A stretch of 64,000 bases of DNA from Planctomycetota bacterium (GCA_028289345.1 JANQQL010000009.1:124001-188000), one strand, 5' to 3'; shown: positions 26,900 through 37,100, counted from the stretch's first letter. Translations and numbers: made by a program. The notes: generated from the sequence alone by a model not told the origin.

Positions 26900-28393
26900 T
26901 CAGCTCAGGTGGCGTCGCAGCTCCTCGGGGTAGCGACTGCGCAAGAATCGCCACTGCTCGGCCTGGGCAGCCGCCCCCATCTCGCGGGTGATTTGTTGCC
27001 AACTTCGGCTCGCGGCCTTCAGGCCTTCCGCCGCGTTCATCCGCCCCTGATCTGCCCGGTGCAGGTTGCGGCGCAACACGTCCAGGTAACGGCCTTGCCC
27101 CTTGAGGTAGAGATCTGGCACACAGGAGAGCGCGCTCTCGCGGTGGACTTCCAGGAACTGCGACGAATACACCCGCTGGATTTCACCGTCTTCATAGTGG
27201 TTGCCGCGAAACGGGTCGAAGTATCCGTCTCGAGCTCGCACCGCCACCGCCGAGGGTTCCGGACTGCAAGCGAACAACACGAACAGATAGGCGATCTCGG
27301 GATGCTTGGTGGTGGACGACACGCAGTAGTTCCACCCCCAGTTGAAATACCCCGGACGAAGCAAGGTCTTTCCAACGACCCTTCCCGGGGGAAGGGTCAC
27401 GAGAATCCGGTCTCGGACGCCACTCCCTTCCTTGAGCAGAAACTTCTGCGTTCCTCCCCAACCGAAATTGCACAGTTTGTTGCCTTCGGCAAAACTCTTC
27501 CAGTTGGCGAACAAATCCTGGTTCGGCGTGTCCGGGTGCTGGTAGGCGGACGCCTGAACCATCTCCTCGAGCACTTTCACTCCCGCTTCGTTGTCGATCT
27601 GCGGAGTCATGTCCTCCGCGAAGGGGTAATGCCCCTTGGAGTGGAATCGCATCCACCACTCCCAGACCAAATACAACGGATTGCGGAACAGGTTGCCGCC
27701 GAACTGATTGCGGTCCGGTCGATGAAAGAACTTCATCAAGACATCAAGTTCTTCCCAGGTCTTGGCAGGTTCGAGGGGTCGGCCGAACTCGTCTTCGAAA
27801 CGCTTCCGCTCCTCTTCGTTCTCGAGGAAGCTGGTGTTGTAGAACACCAGGTAGGAGTCGCCATCGGTCTGATAGCCGTACAGAACTCCGCGATAGTAGT
27901 CGCCGAGCGGAAAAAGGGACTGGCTCTGAAACTCCGCGGGTTCGTACTGGCGCGCAAATGACTCCAAAGGAAGCAGGGCTCCGGCTTCCGCCAAGTCTGG
28001 CACCCCGAATGTGGCGGGAAGAGTCAGGTCGAAGGGACGCCGCCGGGACAGAGTTCGGATCAACGTGTGCTCGCTGATTTCGTCGACGTGGACGGCTTCG
28101 ATTGCGATTTCCACGCCGCTCAACTGACGAAAGCGCTCGATCACCGGCAACACGTTCGCTTGACACCCATCCGGCAAGAGAAGCTGGAGCCGGATCGGTC
28201 GTCCTCCGGCGATCTCGCGAGCCCTTTCCGCGGCCTCCAGGTGAACCGTGTCGATCGAGAATCGGTTGGGACGGGAACCCGATCGCGGCGTTGCCCAAGC
28301 TCCTGCCTGCATCGCGAGGACCGCGGAGCAAGCACGCGCGACAAACCCTCGACGCGTGAGTTCCGGCGGTTCCGTGGACCGGTCATGGCTCAT
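26900..28393 (-). CDS. Tat-exported extracellular solute-binding protein
   Basis: 497 residues from ATG 28393, with AAAGGAAT upstream; a 123-codon upstream extension is not credible. The N terminus has a twin-arginine signal (TRRGFVARACSAVLAMQAGA). The mature part has the family 1 solute-binding plan: IRLQLLLPDGCQANVLPVIE, GVEIAIEAVHVDE, FDLTLPATFGVPDLAEAGAL, VLYGYQTDGDSYLVFYNTSF, PAKTWEELDVLMKFF, and NKLCNFGWGGTQKFL. These bind sugars or oligosaccharides for ABC import, but no permease or ATPase genes are adjacent. It stands between a response regulator and a kinase gene and is divergent from the kinase, so it might serve as a sensory ligand-binding partner; this is inference. Confidence 0.85.
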   Translation of the reverse strand: MSHDRSTEPPELTRRGFVARACSAVLAMQAGAWATPRSGSRPNRFSIDTVHLEAAERAREIAGGRPIRLQLLLPDGCQANVLPVIERFRQLSGVEIAIEAVHVDEISEHTLIRTLSRRRPFDLTLPATFGVPDLAEAGALLPLESFARQYEPAEFQSQSLFPLGDYYRGVLYGYQTDGDSYLVFYNTSFLENEEERKRFEDEFGRPLEPAKTWEELDVLMKFFHRPDRNQFGGNLFRNPLYLVWEWWMRFHSKGHYPFAEDMTPQIDNEAGVKVLEEMVQASAYQHPDTPNQDLFANWKSFAEGNKLCNFGWGGTQKFLLKEGSGVRDRILVTLPPGRVVGKTLLRPGYFNWGWNYCVSSTTKHPEIAYLFVLFACSPEPSAVAVRARDGYFDPFRGNHYEDGEIQRVYSSQFLEVHRESALSCVPDLYLKGQGRYLDVLRRNLHRADQGRMNAAEGLKAASRSWQQITREMGAAAQAEQWRFLRSRYPEELRRHLS

Positions 28394-28689
28394 GACAAGA
28401 TTCCTTTCGTCCACTCTTTCGACATCGGCTCCTTCAAGAATCTCAGAAAACCGCCGGAGAATCTCGGTTTGATTCGCGGCCTGCCGAATTCCCCCTCCAA
28501 GAGTTGAGAGCTTGCTGGCCTTCCCCCCCGCACTAGGGGTTTTCCCAAATTCACCACTTATCCCGAGCCAGCTCCACCCTCCGGCCAGATCAGATTGCAA
28601 AGAAAAGGCAGGATCCCTCCTCACCGCCGCCCCCCGTTTCTCGATGATGGTCTTGGCAGAATCCCCTGGGTTTCCAAGGAGCACAGTTC

Positions 28690-30648
28690 TTGAGTGTGAC
28701 GAGTCCCCCCCCATCGTCCCGAGCACCGGTGCATGCTCTCGGAACCCGGCTGATGCTGGCAATCGGACTGATTGTCGTCATCAATGCCGTGACGATGGCA
28801 GTCGGCTACTTCACTTTCGAGCTGGTGAACCGTGAAGAATCGATCCTCACGGAAGAGATCGTTCCGTCCCTCATCGAGTTCCAAAACATCGCCGCCGACG
28901 CCGACGTCGCGGCCAACCTCCTTCTTCTGCAACGCGCGGAGCGTCGAGAAGAAGTCGAAGAGCGATTCCACGCGGCTCGCGCCATCAGCGACTCCCTGTT
29001 CGCAACTCTCCGCCGGATGGAGAATCTTGGGATCCCGGCCGATCTCATCGAGCCTCTCCGCAACGAGATCTCTCCGCTGATCGAACTCTGCTCTTCCAGC
29101 GCACGAGAGGTCCGAGAGAAGATCGGGCTGCAAGAGACGCTCCGCACGAAATCCGACGCCCTGGCAGAAAAAATCGAAGATCTGATCGCGCAAATGGACC
29201 CCATGGTCTTGGACTATCAGGACCACGCGCGGACCGTCGGAGAATCAATCTCCACCAGTTCCTCGATCCAGGCATCCGACACATCCGACACCCAGGTGTT
29301 GGCATTGCTCCGGTTGCAGTTCGCCTTGACCTCGGTGAAGTCACTCGTTCAGGGCATCCTTACCCTCGACCAGCCCGGGGGCGTCGACCGCGCGAACCAG
29401 CAGTTCCAGCTCGAGATGAGAGACATCTCGCGCGGACTTGCCGTTCTCACTTCGAGAGACGAGCAAACGCAGATCGCCGTTGGCATCGACGATTGCCTCT
29501 CCCGGTGGGGAGGTCCTGGGCAACTCCTGGAGACAGCTGCCAGGATTTCGTCTCTCCGGGAATTGACCCATGAGAGATACGCCTTGGCGAGGCAGGCGGA
29601 ACAACGCATCGATCAACTGATTCAAGAGCTGGGCGCCGATGGTCGCCACCGCAGCAGGACCGCGGCGTCGCGCATTCGAAGCGCCTTCGCGAGTTCACGA
29701 AGGCTCTGGATCGGCCTGCTGATCATCTCACTAGTGGCAGCTGCCGCGGTGATCGTTCTTTACGTCCACCGCAACATCGTGCGCCGGCTCGATGAGTTGG
29801 CGGCAAACGTCCGTCGCCTCGGCCGCGGCGAACTGGATCAGCCGGTTGCCGTGGAAGGCGCCGACGAACTCTCGCAGATCGGCAACGCGTTGGAAGAACT
29901 GCGAACCAAGACTCGCGACCTCCGCGATCTTCAGACTTCGCTGGCCCATCGCAACGAAGAGCTCTATCAGTTCGTCAATGTGGCCTCTCACGACCTGAAG
30001 AGTCCTCTGAGAGCCATTCGTAACCTGACAAGCTGGACCGTCGAAGATGACGGCGCCCAGCTTTCTACGACGACGCTGACGAACTTGGAAACGATTCATC
30101 AACGCGCCGACGGAATGGATCGACTGCTCAACGACTTGCTCGAATACGCCAAGATCGGCGAAGGAGAGTTGACCGCGAGCAAGATGAACTTCGGGGACAT
30201 CGTCGATCGCCTTCTAGAACTGATTGACGTGCCCTCCCGATTCGAAGTTCGCGTGGAGTGCGACCCGGCAGAGGTCACCGCCTCGAAATTCCACCTGGAA
30301 CTGGTCCTCAGAAACTTGATCTCGAACGCGTTCGAGCATCACGATCGGGATCGGGGAAGAATCTGCGTCGACATGTCCGTCCAAGAAGATCGCAAGACCA
30401 TGCAGATCACGGTCTCCGACGATGGCCCGGGCATTCCTCCGTCTCGTCACGCCACGGCTTTCTCCTTCTTCCGCCGCTTCAGCACCAAACAATCCCACGG
30501 CACGGGAATGGGACTGGCGCTCGTGCGGAAGGCTGTCGCGGAGGTGGGTGGCAAGATCGCCATCGACTCCGATGGCCAACGAGGTTGTCGGTTTGTCATT
30601 ACGTGGCCGTTGGAAGAAGTCACTCCGACCGTGCACGCCCTTTCGTGA
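28690..30648 (+). CDS. Membrane sensor histidine kinase
   Basis: 652 residues from TTG 28690, nine bases after AAGGAG; GTG two codons later is less well spaced. Two membrane helices (about 20-45 and 335-358) bracket a roughly 290-residue helical periplasmic sensor. Then HAMP (HRNIVRRLDELAANVRRLGR), a short coiled coil, HisKA with His 434 in NVASHDLKSPLRAIRN, and HATPase_c with N box LVLRNLISNAFEHH, DDGPGIP, and HGTGMGLALVRKAVAEVGG. The kinase resembles the cyanobacterial/phytochrome-like subfamily that signals to Rcp1-type regulators, matching the nearby lone receiver. Divergent from the solute-binding protein gene with 296 bases between starts. Confidence 0.93.
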   Translation: MSVTSPPPSSRAPVHALGTRLMLAIGLIVVINAVTMAVGYFTFELVNREESILTEEIVPSLIEFQNIAADADVAANLLLLQRAERREEVEERFHAARAISDSLFATLRRMENLGIPADLIEPLRNEISPLIELCSSSAREVREKIGLQETLRTKSDALAEKIEDLIAQMDPMVLDYQDHARTVGESISTSSSIQASDTSDTQVLALLRLQFALTSVKSLVQGILTLDQPGGVDRANQQFQLEMRDISRGLAVLTSRDEQTQIAVGIDDCLSRWGGPGQLLETAARISSLRELTHERYALARQAEQRIDQLIQELGADGRHRSRTAASRIRSAFASSRRLWIGLLIISLVAAAAVIVLYVHRNIVRRLDELAANVRRLGRGELDQPVAVEGADELSQIGNALEELRTKTRDLRDLQTSLAHRNEELYQFVNVASHDLKSPLRAIRNLTSWTVEDDGAQLSTTTLTNLETIHQRADGMDRLLNDLLEYAKIGEGELTASKMNFGDIVDRLLELIDVPSRFEVRVECDPAEVTASKFHLELVLRNLISNAFEHHDRDRGRICVDMSVQEDRKTMQITVSDDGPGIPPSRHATAFSFFRRFSTKQSHGTGMGLALVRKAVAEVGGKIAIDSDGQRGCRFVITWPLEEVTPTVHALS

Positions 30649-31119
30649 TCTTCGCTTGGTTGCTTTCGCCACGGGAACATTCTTGCGGCCCATGAAACAC
30701 ACACCGCAGCAAGGAACGGGTTGAAGGTTCTCGATGGAACCAACTCGACCAGTTTGCTAACTTCCTTGCGGTCCGCAGTCGAAGAGAGAAAGTTCGCAGA
30801 ACGTCACACGAGCTTGCAGAACAGCACAGATCCTCTAGATTCACACAGGTCCATCAAGAACCGCGGGCCCATGAAGAACCGCGGCCTTGAGAAGCCAAGC
30901 CAACCGGCAGAGGACCCAACCGGCAAAGGACACTGGCCAACAGCAAACAGCGGATTAGGCCCTAGGCGTTCCTTGATCCCTAGCAAACTTGACGCACCAC
31001 TGCCTTCGCTTTCTTCAGCCACGGAGTCGGCCTCACGAGAGAGCGCGATCGCTTGTCGGAGCTTGGCTCGACCACGATCTCGCGCCTCCTTCTGTGCCTT
31101 GACTCCCCACGAGGGACCA
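30649..31119. other. Non-coding stretch with short tandem repeats
   Basis: 471 bases between the kinase and the metallo-beta-lactamase gene. An open frame runs through it in the phase of the latter but its sequence is low-complexity and unlike a protein domain. It contains the short repeats at 30851-30931. No terminator or promoter was recognised. Confidence 0.45.
30851..30931 (+). repeat. Two sets of short direct repeats
   Basis: CCATCAAGAACCGCGG (30851-30866) recurs as CCATGAAGAACCGCGG (30869-30884), one mismatch. Then CCAACCGGCAGAGGAC (30900-30915) is followed immediately by CCAACCGGCAAAGGAC (30916-30931), one mismatch. Their meaning is unknown. Confidence 0.75.
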
Positions 31120-31974
31120 ATGCGAGGATTGACGATTTCGTTCGTGTTTCTGTTGGCCATGGCGGGAAGCCGTTCTGCGGATTCCGAAGAACTCGAGTCG
31201 AGAGACGCCAAGGCCCCTGATCTTGCTCCTCGAGAGTGGACACGGATCGGCGAGTGGATCGAAGTCGGGAAACTCACGAAGGACGCCTTCGTCATCCATG
31301 AGTACCAACATTGGGCCGCAAATTCTCTGCTGGTCCGAATGCGCGATGGAACCCTGGTGCTTTGCGACACCCCGAGCCATTCTCCGGCAACTCAAGAGCT
31401 GATGGAGTGGGTGGAGTCCGAATTCGGACGCAGCATCGACATTGCGATCAATTCTCACTACCACGTCGACGCTTCGGGGGGAAACCAGGTTCTCTTGGAG
31501 CACGGGGTCGAGGTGTATGGATCTGAAGACACCGCGCTCGCACTCCAAGAGAAAGGCGAAGCACTGAAGCAGGCCGTGGCCGGCAATTTCGACAAGCGGC
31601 CTGAGATCGCCCAGGCTTTTCAGGACACGAAACTCGCCACCCCCTCGGTCCTGGTTCCGGAGGAAGAAGGCCTGGTGCTGCATTTCGGGGACCAAGAAGT
31701 ACGCATTGTCGACCCGGGCCCTGGCCACGCGCTCGACAACGTGGCCACCTACTTCCCCGATCAGAAGATCCTGTTCGGAGGATGCCTGATTCGCTCGGAG
31801 CCCACGGTCGGCTACACGGGTGACGCCGACGTCGCCCACTGGCCGGAAGCCGTTCGGTCACTGCTCGAACTCGATGCCCAGTACGTGATCCCGGGCCATG
31901 GGAAACGTTACTCTCCGCACCTCCTGGCACTCACCATCGAAGTCACCGAAGCCGCTTCGATGGCGAGCGAGTGA
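31120..31974 (+). CDS. Metallo-beta-lactamase, subclass B1-type
   Basis: 284 residues from ATG 31120, five bases after GAGGG; signal peptide about residues 1-20. All six B1 zinc ligands are visible: His 113, His 115 and Asp 117 (NSHYHVDASGG), His 203 (PGPGHALDNVATYFP), Cys 222 (ILFGGCLIRS) and His 260 (VIPGHGKRY). The segment GDADVAHWPEAVRSLL also matches B1 enzymes, which hydrolyse penicillins, cephalosporins and carbapenems in the periplasm. The usual Lys two after the Cys is replaced by Arg 225. Other MBL-fold hydrolases (glyoxalase II, B3, alkylsulfatases) use a His or Asp at the Cys position, so the Cys argues for B1. Convergent with the di-haem peroxidase gene (four bases between stops). 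Substrate is inferred from ligands only. Confidence 0.85.
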   Translation: MRGLTISFVFLLAMAGSRSADSEELESRDAKAPDLAPREWTRIGEWIEVGKLTKDAFVIHEYQHWAANSLLVRMRDGTLVLCDTPSHSPATQELMEWVESEFGRSIDIAINSHYHVDASGGNQVLLEHGVEVYGSEDTALALQEKGEALKQAVAGNFDKRPEIAQAFQDTKLATPSVLVPEEEGLVLHFGDQEVRIVDPGPGHALDNVATYFPDQKILFGGCLIRSEPTVGYTGDADVAHWPEAVRSLLELDAQYVIPGHGKRYSPHLLALTIEVTEAASMASE

Positions 31975-31978
31975 TTGC

Positions 31979-33043
31979 CTACGGAAGTTCCGGCGACGTG
32001 GGAGCGGTGTCTTCGTCGAGAGTCTCGAGGAACTCGAGAAGGTCCTGAATCTCATTTTCTTCGAGATTGGCGGGCTTGAGCTTGATGTCCTTGTGCGGAT
32101 TGGGGATGCCACCCATGGCCATCACGCGAACGGCACTGTCCAACGTGGCGACCGAGCCGTCATGAAAGTACGGAGCGGACTTCGAAATGTCCCGCAGGGT
32201 GGGTGTCTTGAACGCCCCGGTGTCGCTCTCTTGACTGGTGACTTTGAAACGGCCGATGTCGGCGAACTCTCCGGAGGACGAGTCGTAACCGATTCCCACG
32301 TTGTGGAACACCATGTCGGTGAACAACGTTCCGGAGTGGCAGTCGCCGCACTTGGCTTTCTGAAACACCTCGTATCCACGCTTCGCCCCATCACTCACGG
32401 CGCCTTCGTCCCCCGCCTGCCAGCGGTCGAAAGCGGTGTTGCCGCTCACCAAAGTGCGCATGTACGCTGCCAGGGCCTGAGGGATGTTGTCCTTGGTAGC
32501 AGGACCTGCAAAGACGTCTTCAAACTGGCTCTTGTAGCCAGCAATCGCGTTGATCTTCTCGACGATGGCGGGCACGTCGTCCCCGGCCCCCATGTTGCCT
32601 CCGGACCAGGCTTTCGCCGCCTGTACTTCCAGTGACGGCGCGCGCCCGTCCCAGTAGAACAGAGAATGGAAACCGATGTTCCACAACGTCGGAGAAGACC
32701 GCGTCAGCTGCTTCTCGTAGGCGCCGATGGCCTGGGCTCGCCCATCCGTCAAGCCGTGCTCGACCAAATGACAGGAGTAGCAAGATCGCGACCCGTCTCC
32801 GCTGAGTCGAGAGTCGTAGTACAGCTGACGCCCGAGCTCCACTTTGGCCTGGGTCATCGGGTTGTCGGCAGGGATGTCCATCGGCCCGAAGTTGGCCAGC
32901 GGTTTGTACGGCTCTCCGGGAACGATCGCCGTGTTGACGGCCGAAAGGTTCGTTTCCTCTCCGGCGCATCCGGGCAGCCCCGCAGCGACCCCCGTCAGAA
33001 GAATCGGAAGGACTCGTGAAAACGACATCCCGCGAAACATCAT
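31979..33043 (-). CDS. Di-haem cytochrome c peroxidase (MauG/CcpA family) lipoprotein
   Basis: 354 residues from ATG 33043, seven bases after AGGGGAG. Lipoprotein signal with Cys 26 (AGLPGC). Two c-haem sites: CYSCH (88-92) and CGDCH (232-236), spaced as in bacterial di-haem peroxidases. Further family marks are SSPTLWNIGFHSLFYWDGRA, FKTPTLRDISKSAPYFHDGS and VRVMAMGG with the distal Met. It reduces hydrogen peroxide in the periplasm or modifies a cofactor. It starts one base after the stop of the VOC gene and is the third gene of an HD-VOC-peroxidase unit. Confidence 0.93.
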   Translation of the reverse strand: MMFRGMSFSRVLPILLTGVAAGLPGCAGEETNLSAVNTAIVPGEPYKPLANFGPMDIPADNPMTQAKVELGRQLYYDSRLSGDGSRSCYSCHLVEHGLTDGRAQAIGAYEKQLTRSSPTLWNIGFHSLFYWDGRAPSLEVQAAKAWSGGNMGAGDDVPAIVEKINAIAGYKSQFEDVFAGPATKDNIPQALAAYMRTLVSGNTAFDRWQAGDEGAVSDGAKRGYEVFQKAKCGDCHSGTLFTDMVFHNVGIGYDSSSGEFADIGRFKVTSQESDTGAFKTPTLRDISKSAPYFHDGSVATLDSAVRVMAMGGIPNPHKDIKLKPANLEENEIQDLLEFLETLDEDTAPTSPELP

Positions 33044-33044
33044 C

Positions 33045-33440
33045 TCAGTCTCCCCTCGGCAGAGGTTCGTAAAAGTAGTAGCAGAGACCATCCGGAGCCA
33101 CGACGAAGAACACTTGGAGCTTTTCTCCATCCCGTTCGTCGACGCGCCAGTTGGCGATCGAGACTCCCTTCGACTCGAATTCGTCTCGGAGCTGTCGGAT
33201 GCCTTCGACTCGAACGGCGGCTCCATCCTGGGAGGGATCCCGACCATTGATGGAAAAACCAATCTGGACTCCTTGCCGCTCCATCACGACCGCGGGCTTC
33301 GGCGCCTCGCGACGCTCGATCTCCACCATCCCGAAATGAGCCTCATACCATCGGGAAGCGACATCGAGGTCGGCAACCGGGAGCGCCAGAACGTCTTCTT
33401 GATAGGGAGAGGCTGATCGAAAACTGGCAGCATTTTGCAT
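33045..33440 (-). CDS. VOC superfamily (glyoxalase/dioxygenase-like) protein
   Basis: 131 residues from ATG 33440, eight bases after GGAGAG; ATG 33464, eight codons upstream, is possible but lacks a ribosome site. A beta-alpha-beta-beta-beta module is repeated as in VOC proteins: EDVLALPVADLDVASRWYEA with HFGM, then VVMERQGVQIGFSING, VEGIRQLRDEFESKGVSI and the closing VVAPDGLCYYFYEP. Possible metal ligands are a His in HFGM and a Glu in YFYEP. Its reaction is unknown (isomerase, dioxygenase or resistance-type binding). The stop lies one base before the di-haem peroxidase start, so expression is coupled. Confidence 0.85.
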   Translation of the reverse strand: MQNAASFRSASPYQEDVLALPVADLDVASRWYEAHFGMVEIERREAPKPAVVMERQGVQIGFSINGRDPSQDGAAVRVEGIRQLRDEFESKGVSIANWRVDERDGEKLQVFFVVAPDGLCYYFYEPLPRGD

Positions 33441-33489
33441 GAATTCACTCTCTCCGTCCTGCATTACCCAGTGTTAGAACGCAGATCCG

Positions 33490-34059
33490 TTACACACTCG
33501 AACCGGTGAGTCCGAGCTCTTCCGCATGGGGCTTGAGTGCGTCGATGATGAACTGAATGTGTTCGCCCAAGTCCACTTCCAGAAGCTCCGCGCCGGCGGT
33601 CACCTCGGTCCGTTCAACTTTTGCGGCGAATCCCTTGTCCTTGAGTTTCTTCTTCACGCTCTTGGGTTTCAGGGTGGCCACTCCCTCGGGTCGCACCAAG
33701 CAACAAGCGCCGATGAACCCGGTCAGTTCGTCGCAAGCGAGCAGCGCCTTATCCAACTTCGATTCGTAGGGAACGTTCCACTTGGTGTAATGGGCAGAGA
33801 TCGCGTGCGCGATGGGCTCTTCTCCGATCTCGCGCAAATGGGCAACGATCCGGTTCGGATGCTCCTCGGGCCACTGTTCGTAGTCCGCATCGTGGAGCAT
33901 CCCTGCAATTCCCCAAGCCTCCACATCTTCTTCGCCGTTGCCGTATCGATGGGCGGCGGCACGCATCACCACTTCGACAGCCCGCGCGTGCTTGCGTAAG
34001 GAATCCGTCTTCGTCCATTCGCACAGCAGTGACCAAGCAGACTCACGATCCAAAGCCAT
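33490..34059 (-). CDS. HD-domain hydrolase
   Basis: 189 residues from ATG 34059, about ten bases after AGGAG. HD superfamily metal ligands are visible: His 24 (LRKHARAVE), His 56-Asp 57 (GMLHDADYEQWP), with a further His 67 (EEHPNRIVAHLRE) and Asp in LACDELTGFIGACC. The family hydrolyses phosphomonoesters or phosphodiesters, often nucleotides. It is cytoplasmic and the first gene of the HD-VOC-peroxidase operon, 49 bases before the VOC gene. A Lys-rich segment (KPKSVKKKLKDKGF) follows the core. Confidence 0.87.
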   Translation of the reverse strand: MALDRESAWSLLCEWTKTDSLRKHARAVEVVMRAAAHRYGNGEEDVEAWGIAGMLHDADYEQWPEEHPNRIVAHLREIGEEPIAHAISAHYTKWNVPYESKLDKALLACDELTGFIGACCLVRPEGVATLKPKSVKKKLKDKGFAAKVERTEVTAGAELLEVDLGEHIQFIIDALKPHAEELGLTGSSV

Positions 34060-34168
34060 GGCTGTTGCATCTCCTGGGCGGAATCGCCACTTCGGGGAAT
34101 CGCCAATCCTTCCGCTCCTGCAACCAGCATCCCTCCCCGTGGGAAACCGGCTCCGCTACCATACTGCG

Positions 34169-37100
34169 ATGAAATCCAAACCGATCTGTTCCTTTCCGCG
34201 GTTCCTCCCCACGGGCATGGTGATGGTTACCTCGATGCTCGTGGCGACCCCCTCGAGTGCCCAGCAACCAGATCGCGGCCCTCATCACTCCGATCCTCGC
34301 TGGCACGCTCTGTTGCATGCGACGCTGCATTCCTCTCCGGGAGAGGTGATCGATGACGCGACGGTCGTCGTTCGCAACGGCGTCATCGTGAACGTCAGTG
34401 CCGGCGCCCCTCCGCCGAACGGTGCGCGAGTGTGGGACTGCACTGGAAAAGTGGTCACCGCTGGCTTCGTAGAAGCGGCGCTTGGCGTCGAAGCCCCGCG
34501 AAGCTCCGAAGACGCCGCGGGACTCCACTGGAACCATGAGCGAGTCACTCCACAGCGCTCTGCTCTGGACGGTCCTGGCGTGGATGCAGACACTCGCGAC
34601 GCGCTGCGCGAACTCGGCTTCACCGTGGCCGCGATCTATCCTGAGGATGGCATCTTTCGCGGAACCAGTGCGGTGGTCGCTTTGAGTGATGGGACCAGCG
34701 CCGTCGCTCAGGAGCCCGCATCCACCTTGGCGCATTCGGCGTATCAAGCGATCGCCTTGGAGCGCGCGAGTTGGGGATCCGGAGCCTATCCCGGTTCCGA
34801 GATGGGCGCGATCGCCGTGGTTCGCCAAGCCCTTTCGGACGCCGCCTGGCACCGACAACGGCTCGGGGTGCACGCTCGCCATCCTCGACAACACGAACCG
34901 ATCGAACCAGCGCCCGCTCTCGAAGCGTTGCAACAGGATGTGCCGCTGCTGTTCTTCACGACCAACGAACTCCAGCTCTTGCGCTGCGCGAAACTGGCGA
35001 AAGAGTTCGAGCGCCCGGCGATGTTCGTTGGCAGCGGCATGGAGTTTCGGCGGCTCGCGGCGATCCAGGCCAGCAACGCCTCGCTGATCGTCCCACTCAC
35101 GTTTTCCGAGAAGCCAAAAGTTTCCAGTGTGGCCGAGGCGGACCAAGTCAGCCTTCGTGACCTGATGACCTGGGAGCAGGCACCCACCAACCTGCGGCGT
35201 CTCGCTGCGGCGGGAGTCCCGACCGCCATCACGACCTCCGGCCTCGACGCGCGCGAGGACTTCCCCGAACGGCTCCGCCAAGCCCGCGAGCATGGCCTCG
35301 CGGACCGAGATGCCTTGGCCATGCTGACGACCGTGCCCGCGAAGATGCTCGGACTGGAGCGACGCTTGGGAGTCGTGCGCTCCGGAGCTCTTGCTCATCT
35401 GGCGGTTTGGGACGGCCCGGTCTTCGAGGAAGGGACCCGGCTCGTGGACCTGTGGATTGGTGGTCGCCACCACTCGATCAACCCCGACCAAGACTCCTCG
35501 ATGCTGGGAACCTGGTCGACCTCCTTGCCCATCTCCGCCGAGGAAGACCTTCTTGCCGAGCTGGAATGGACCGAGGCCTCCCAGATTCAGATTCGATCCG
35601 AGGAACAGGAGTTCAAAGCACATCACGTGCGGACCGAAGAGGACCGGGTCAACTTCTTGCTCGACGGCAACGATTTCGGTGTTCCCGGAGTGCTGTCGTT
35701 TTTCGCGGTCATCGAGGACGACGAACTTCATGGCAGCGTTCGCCATCCCGACGGCTGCGTTCATCGCTGGTCTGCCCATCGCAAGGAGGCCGAGGAACGA
35801 CTCGAGGACGAAGATCACGCAGAGGGCGACCACGAAGTCGCGGCGGGCGCCACCGCCGTGCCGGAGGACTACGGGGTTCCCCTCGGTGCCTACGGCGTTC
35901 GTGACGAGATTTCGGCAAGGGACCTCGTGGTGCGGGGAGCCACGGTGTGGACCAGCGGCCCTCGCGGCATCGTCGAGGACGGCCTTCTGGTCGTCCGGGA
36001 CGGCAAAGTGGCCTTCGCCGGTCCTTTGGAGGATGCTCCCTCGTGGGAGGGCCTGATCGAGATCGACGCCACCGGCCTCCACGTCACTCCCGGCTTGATT
36101 GATTGCCACAGTCATACGGGGATCAGTGGCTCGGTCAACGAAGGGGGACAACGAGTCACCGCGGAGGTTCGCATCGAAGACGTCATCAACCCGGATGACG
36201 TCAACTGGTATCGACAACTCGCCGGAGGCTTGACTGCCGCCAACCAACTGCACGGCTCCGCCAATGCGATTGGCGGACAGAATTGCGTCGTGAAGCTACG
36301 TTGGGGCTGCGCCCTGCCCGACGAAATGCGCATCGCGGACGCCATGCCGGGGATCAAGTTTGCTCTGGGCGAGAATCCCAAGCGTGTCGCGGCCAATACC
36401 GAGCGGCCCGAGGAGTATCCACAATCCCGCATGGGCGTCGAAACGCTCATCGTGGATCGGCTCCGCGCCGGGCAAGACTATCAAGAAGAGTGGGATCGCT
36501 ACCAAGCCTTAGGTCCCGCGCAGCAGCTTCGAGCCATGCCTCCTCGCCGTGATTTGGAACTAGAAGCCATGGCCGAGATCGTTCGCGGCGAGCGACTCAT
36601 TCACTGCCACAGCTACCGGCAAGACGAAATCCTCATGCTGTGCCGAGTGGCTCAAGAGTTCGGCTTCACCATCGGCACCTTCCAGCACGTGCTGGAAGGC
36701 TACAAAGTCGCCGAAGCGATTCGGGAAGCCAGCCTGGGTGGTTCGACGTTCTCGGACTGGTGGGCCTACAAGTTTGAAGTGATTGATGCGATTCCCCACA
36801 ACGCGGCCTTGATGTCAGACGTGGGCGTCATCACTTCGATCAATTCGGACTCCAGTGACTTCGCTCGACGCCTCAATACCGAAGCCGCCAAAGCAATGAA
36901 GTACGGCGGCATGACTCCCGACAAAGCTCTGGCGCTGGTGACTCTCAATCCTGCCATCCAGCTCGGCATCGAAGATCGCGTCGGCTCGCTGGAAACGGGA
37001 AAGGATGCGGACTTCGCCATTTGGTCCGGATCTCCGCTGAGCTACCAAAGTCGCTGCGTGGCCACCTACATCGAGGGCCAAGAGATGTTCTCCCTCGAGC

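Noticed and set aside
31120..31974. Glyoxalase II or other MBL-fold hydrolase instead of a lactamase
   Set aside because: The Cys 222 ligand and the block order fit B1 enzymes; glyoxalase II would have Asp there and a second HxxDH pattern.
34043..36253. A 736-codon minus-strand open frame opposite the double amidohydrolase
   Set aside because: No motif or start site; the plus-strand frame has clear family motifs.
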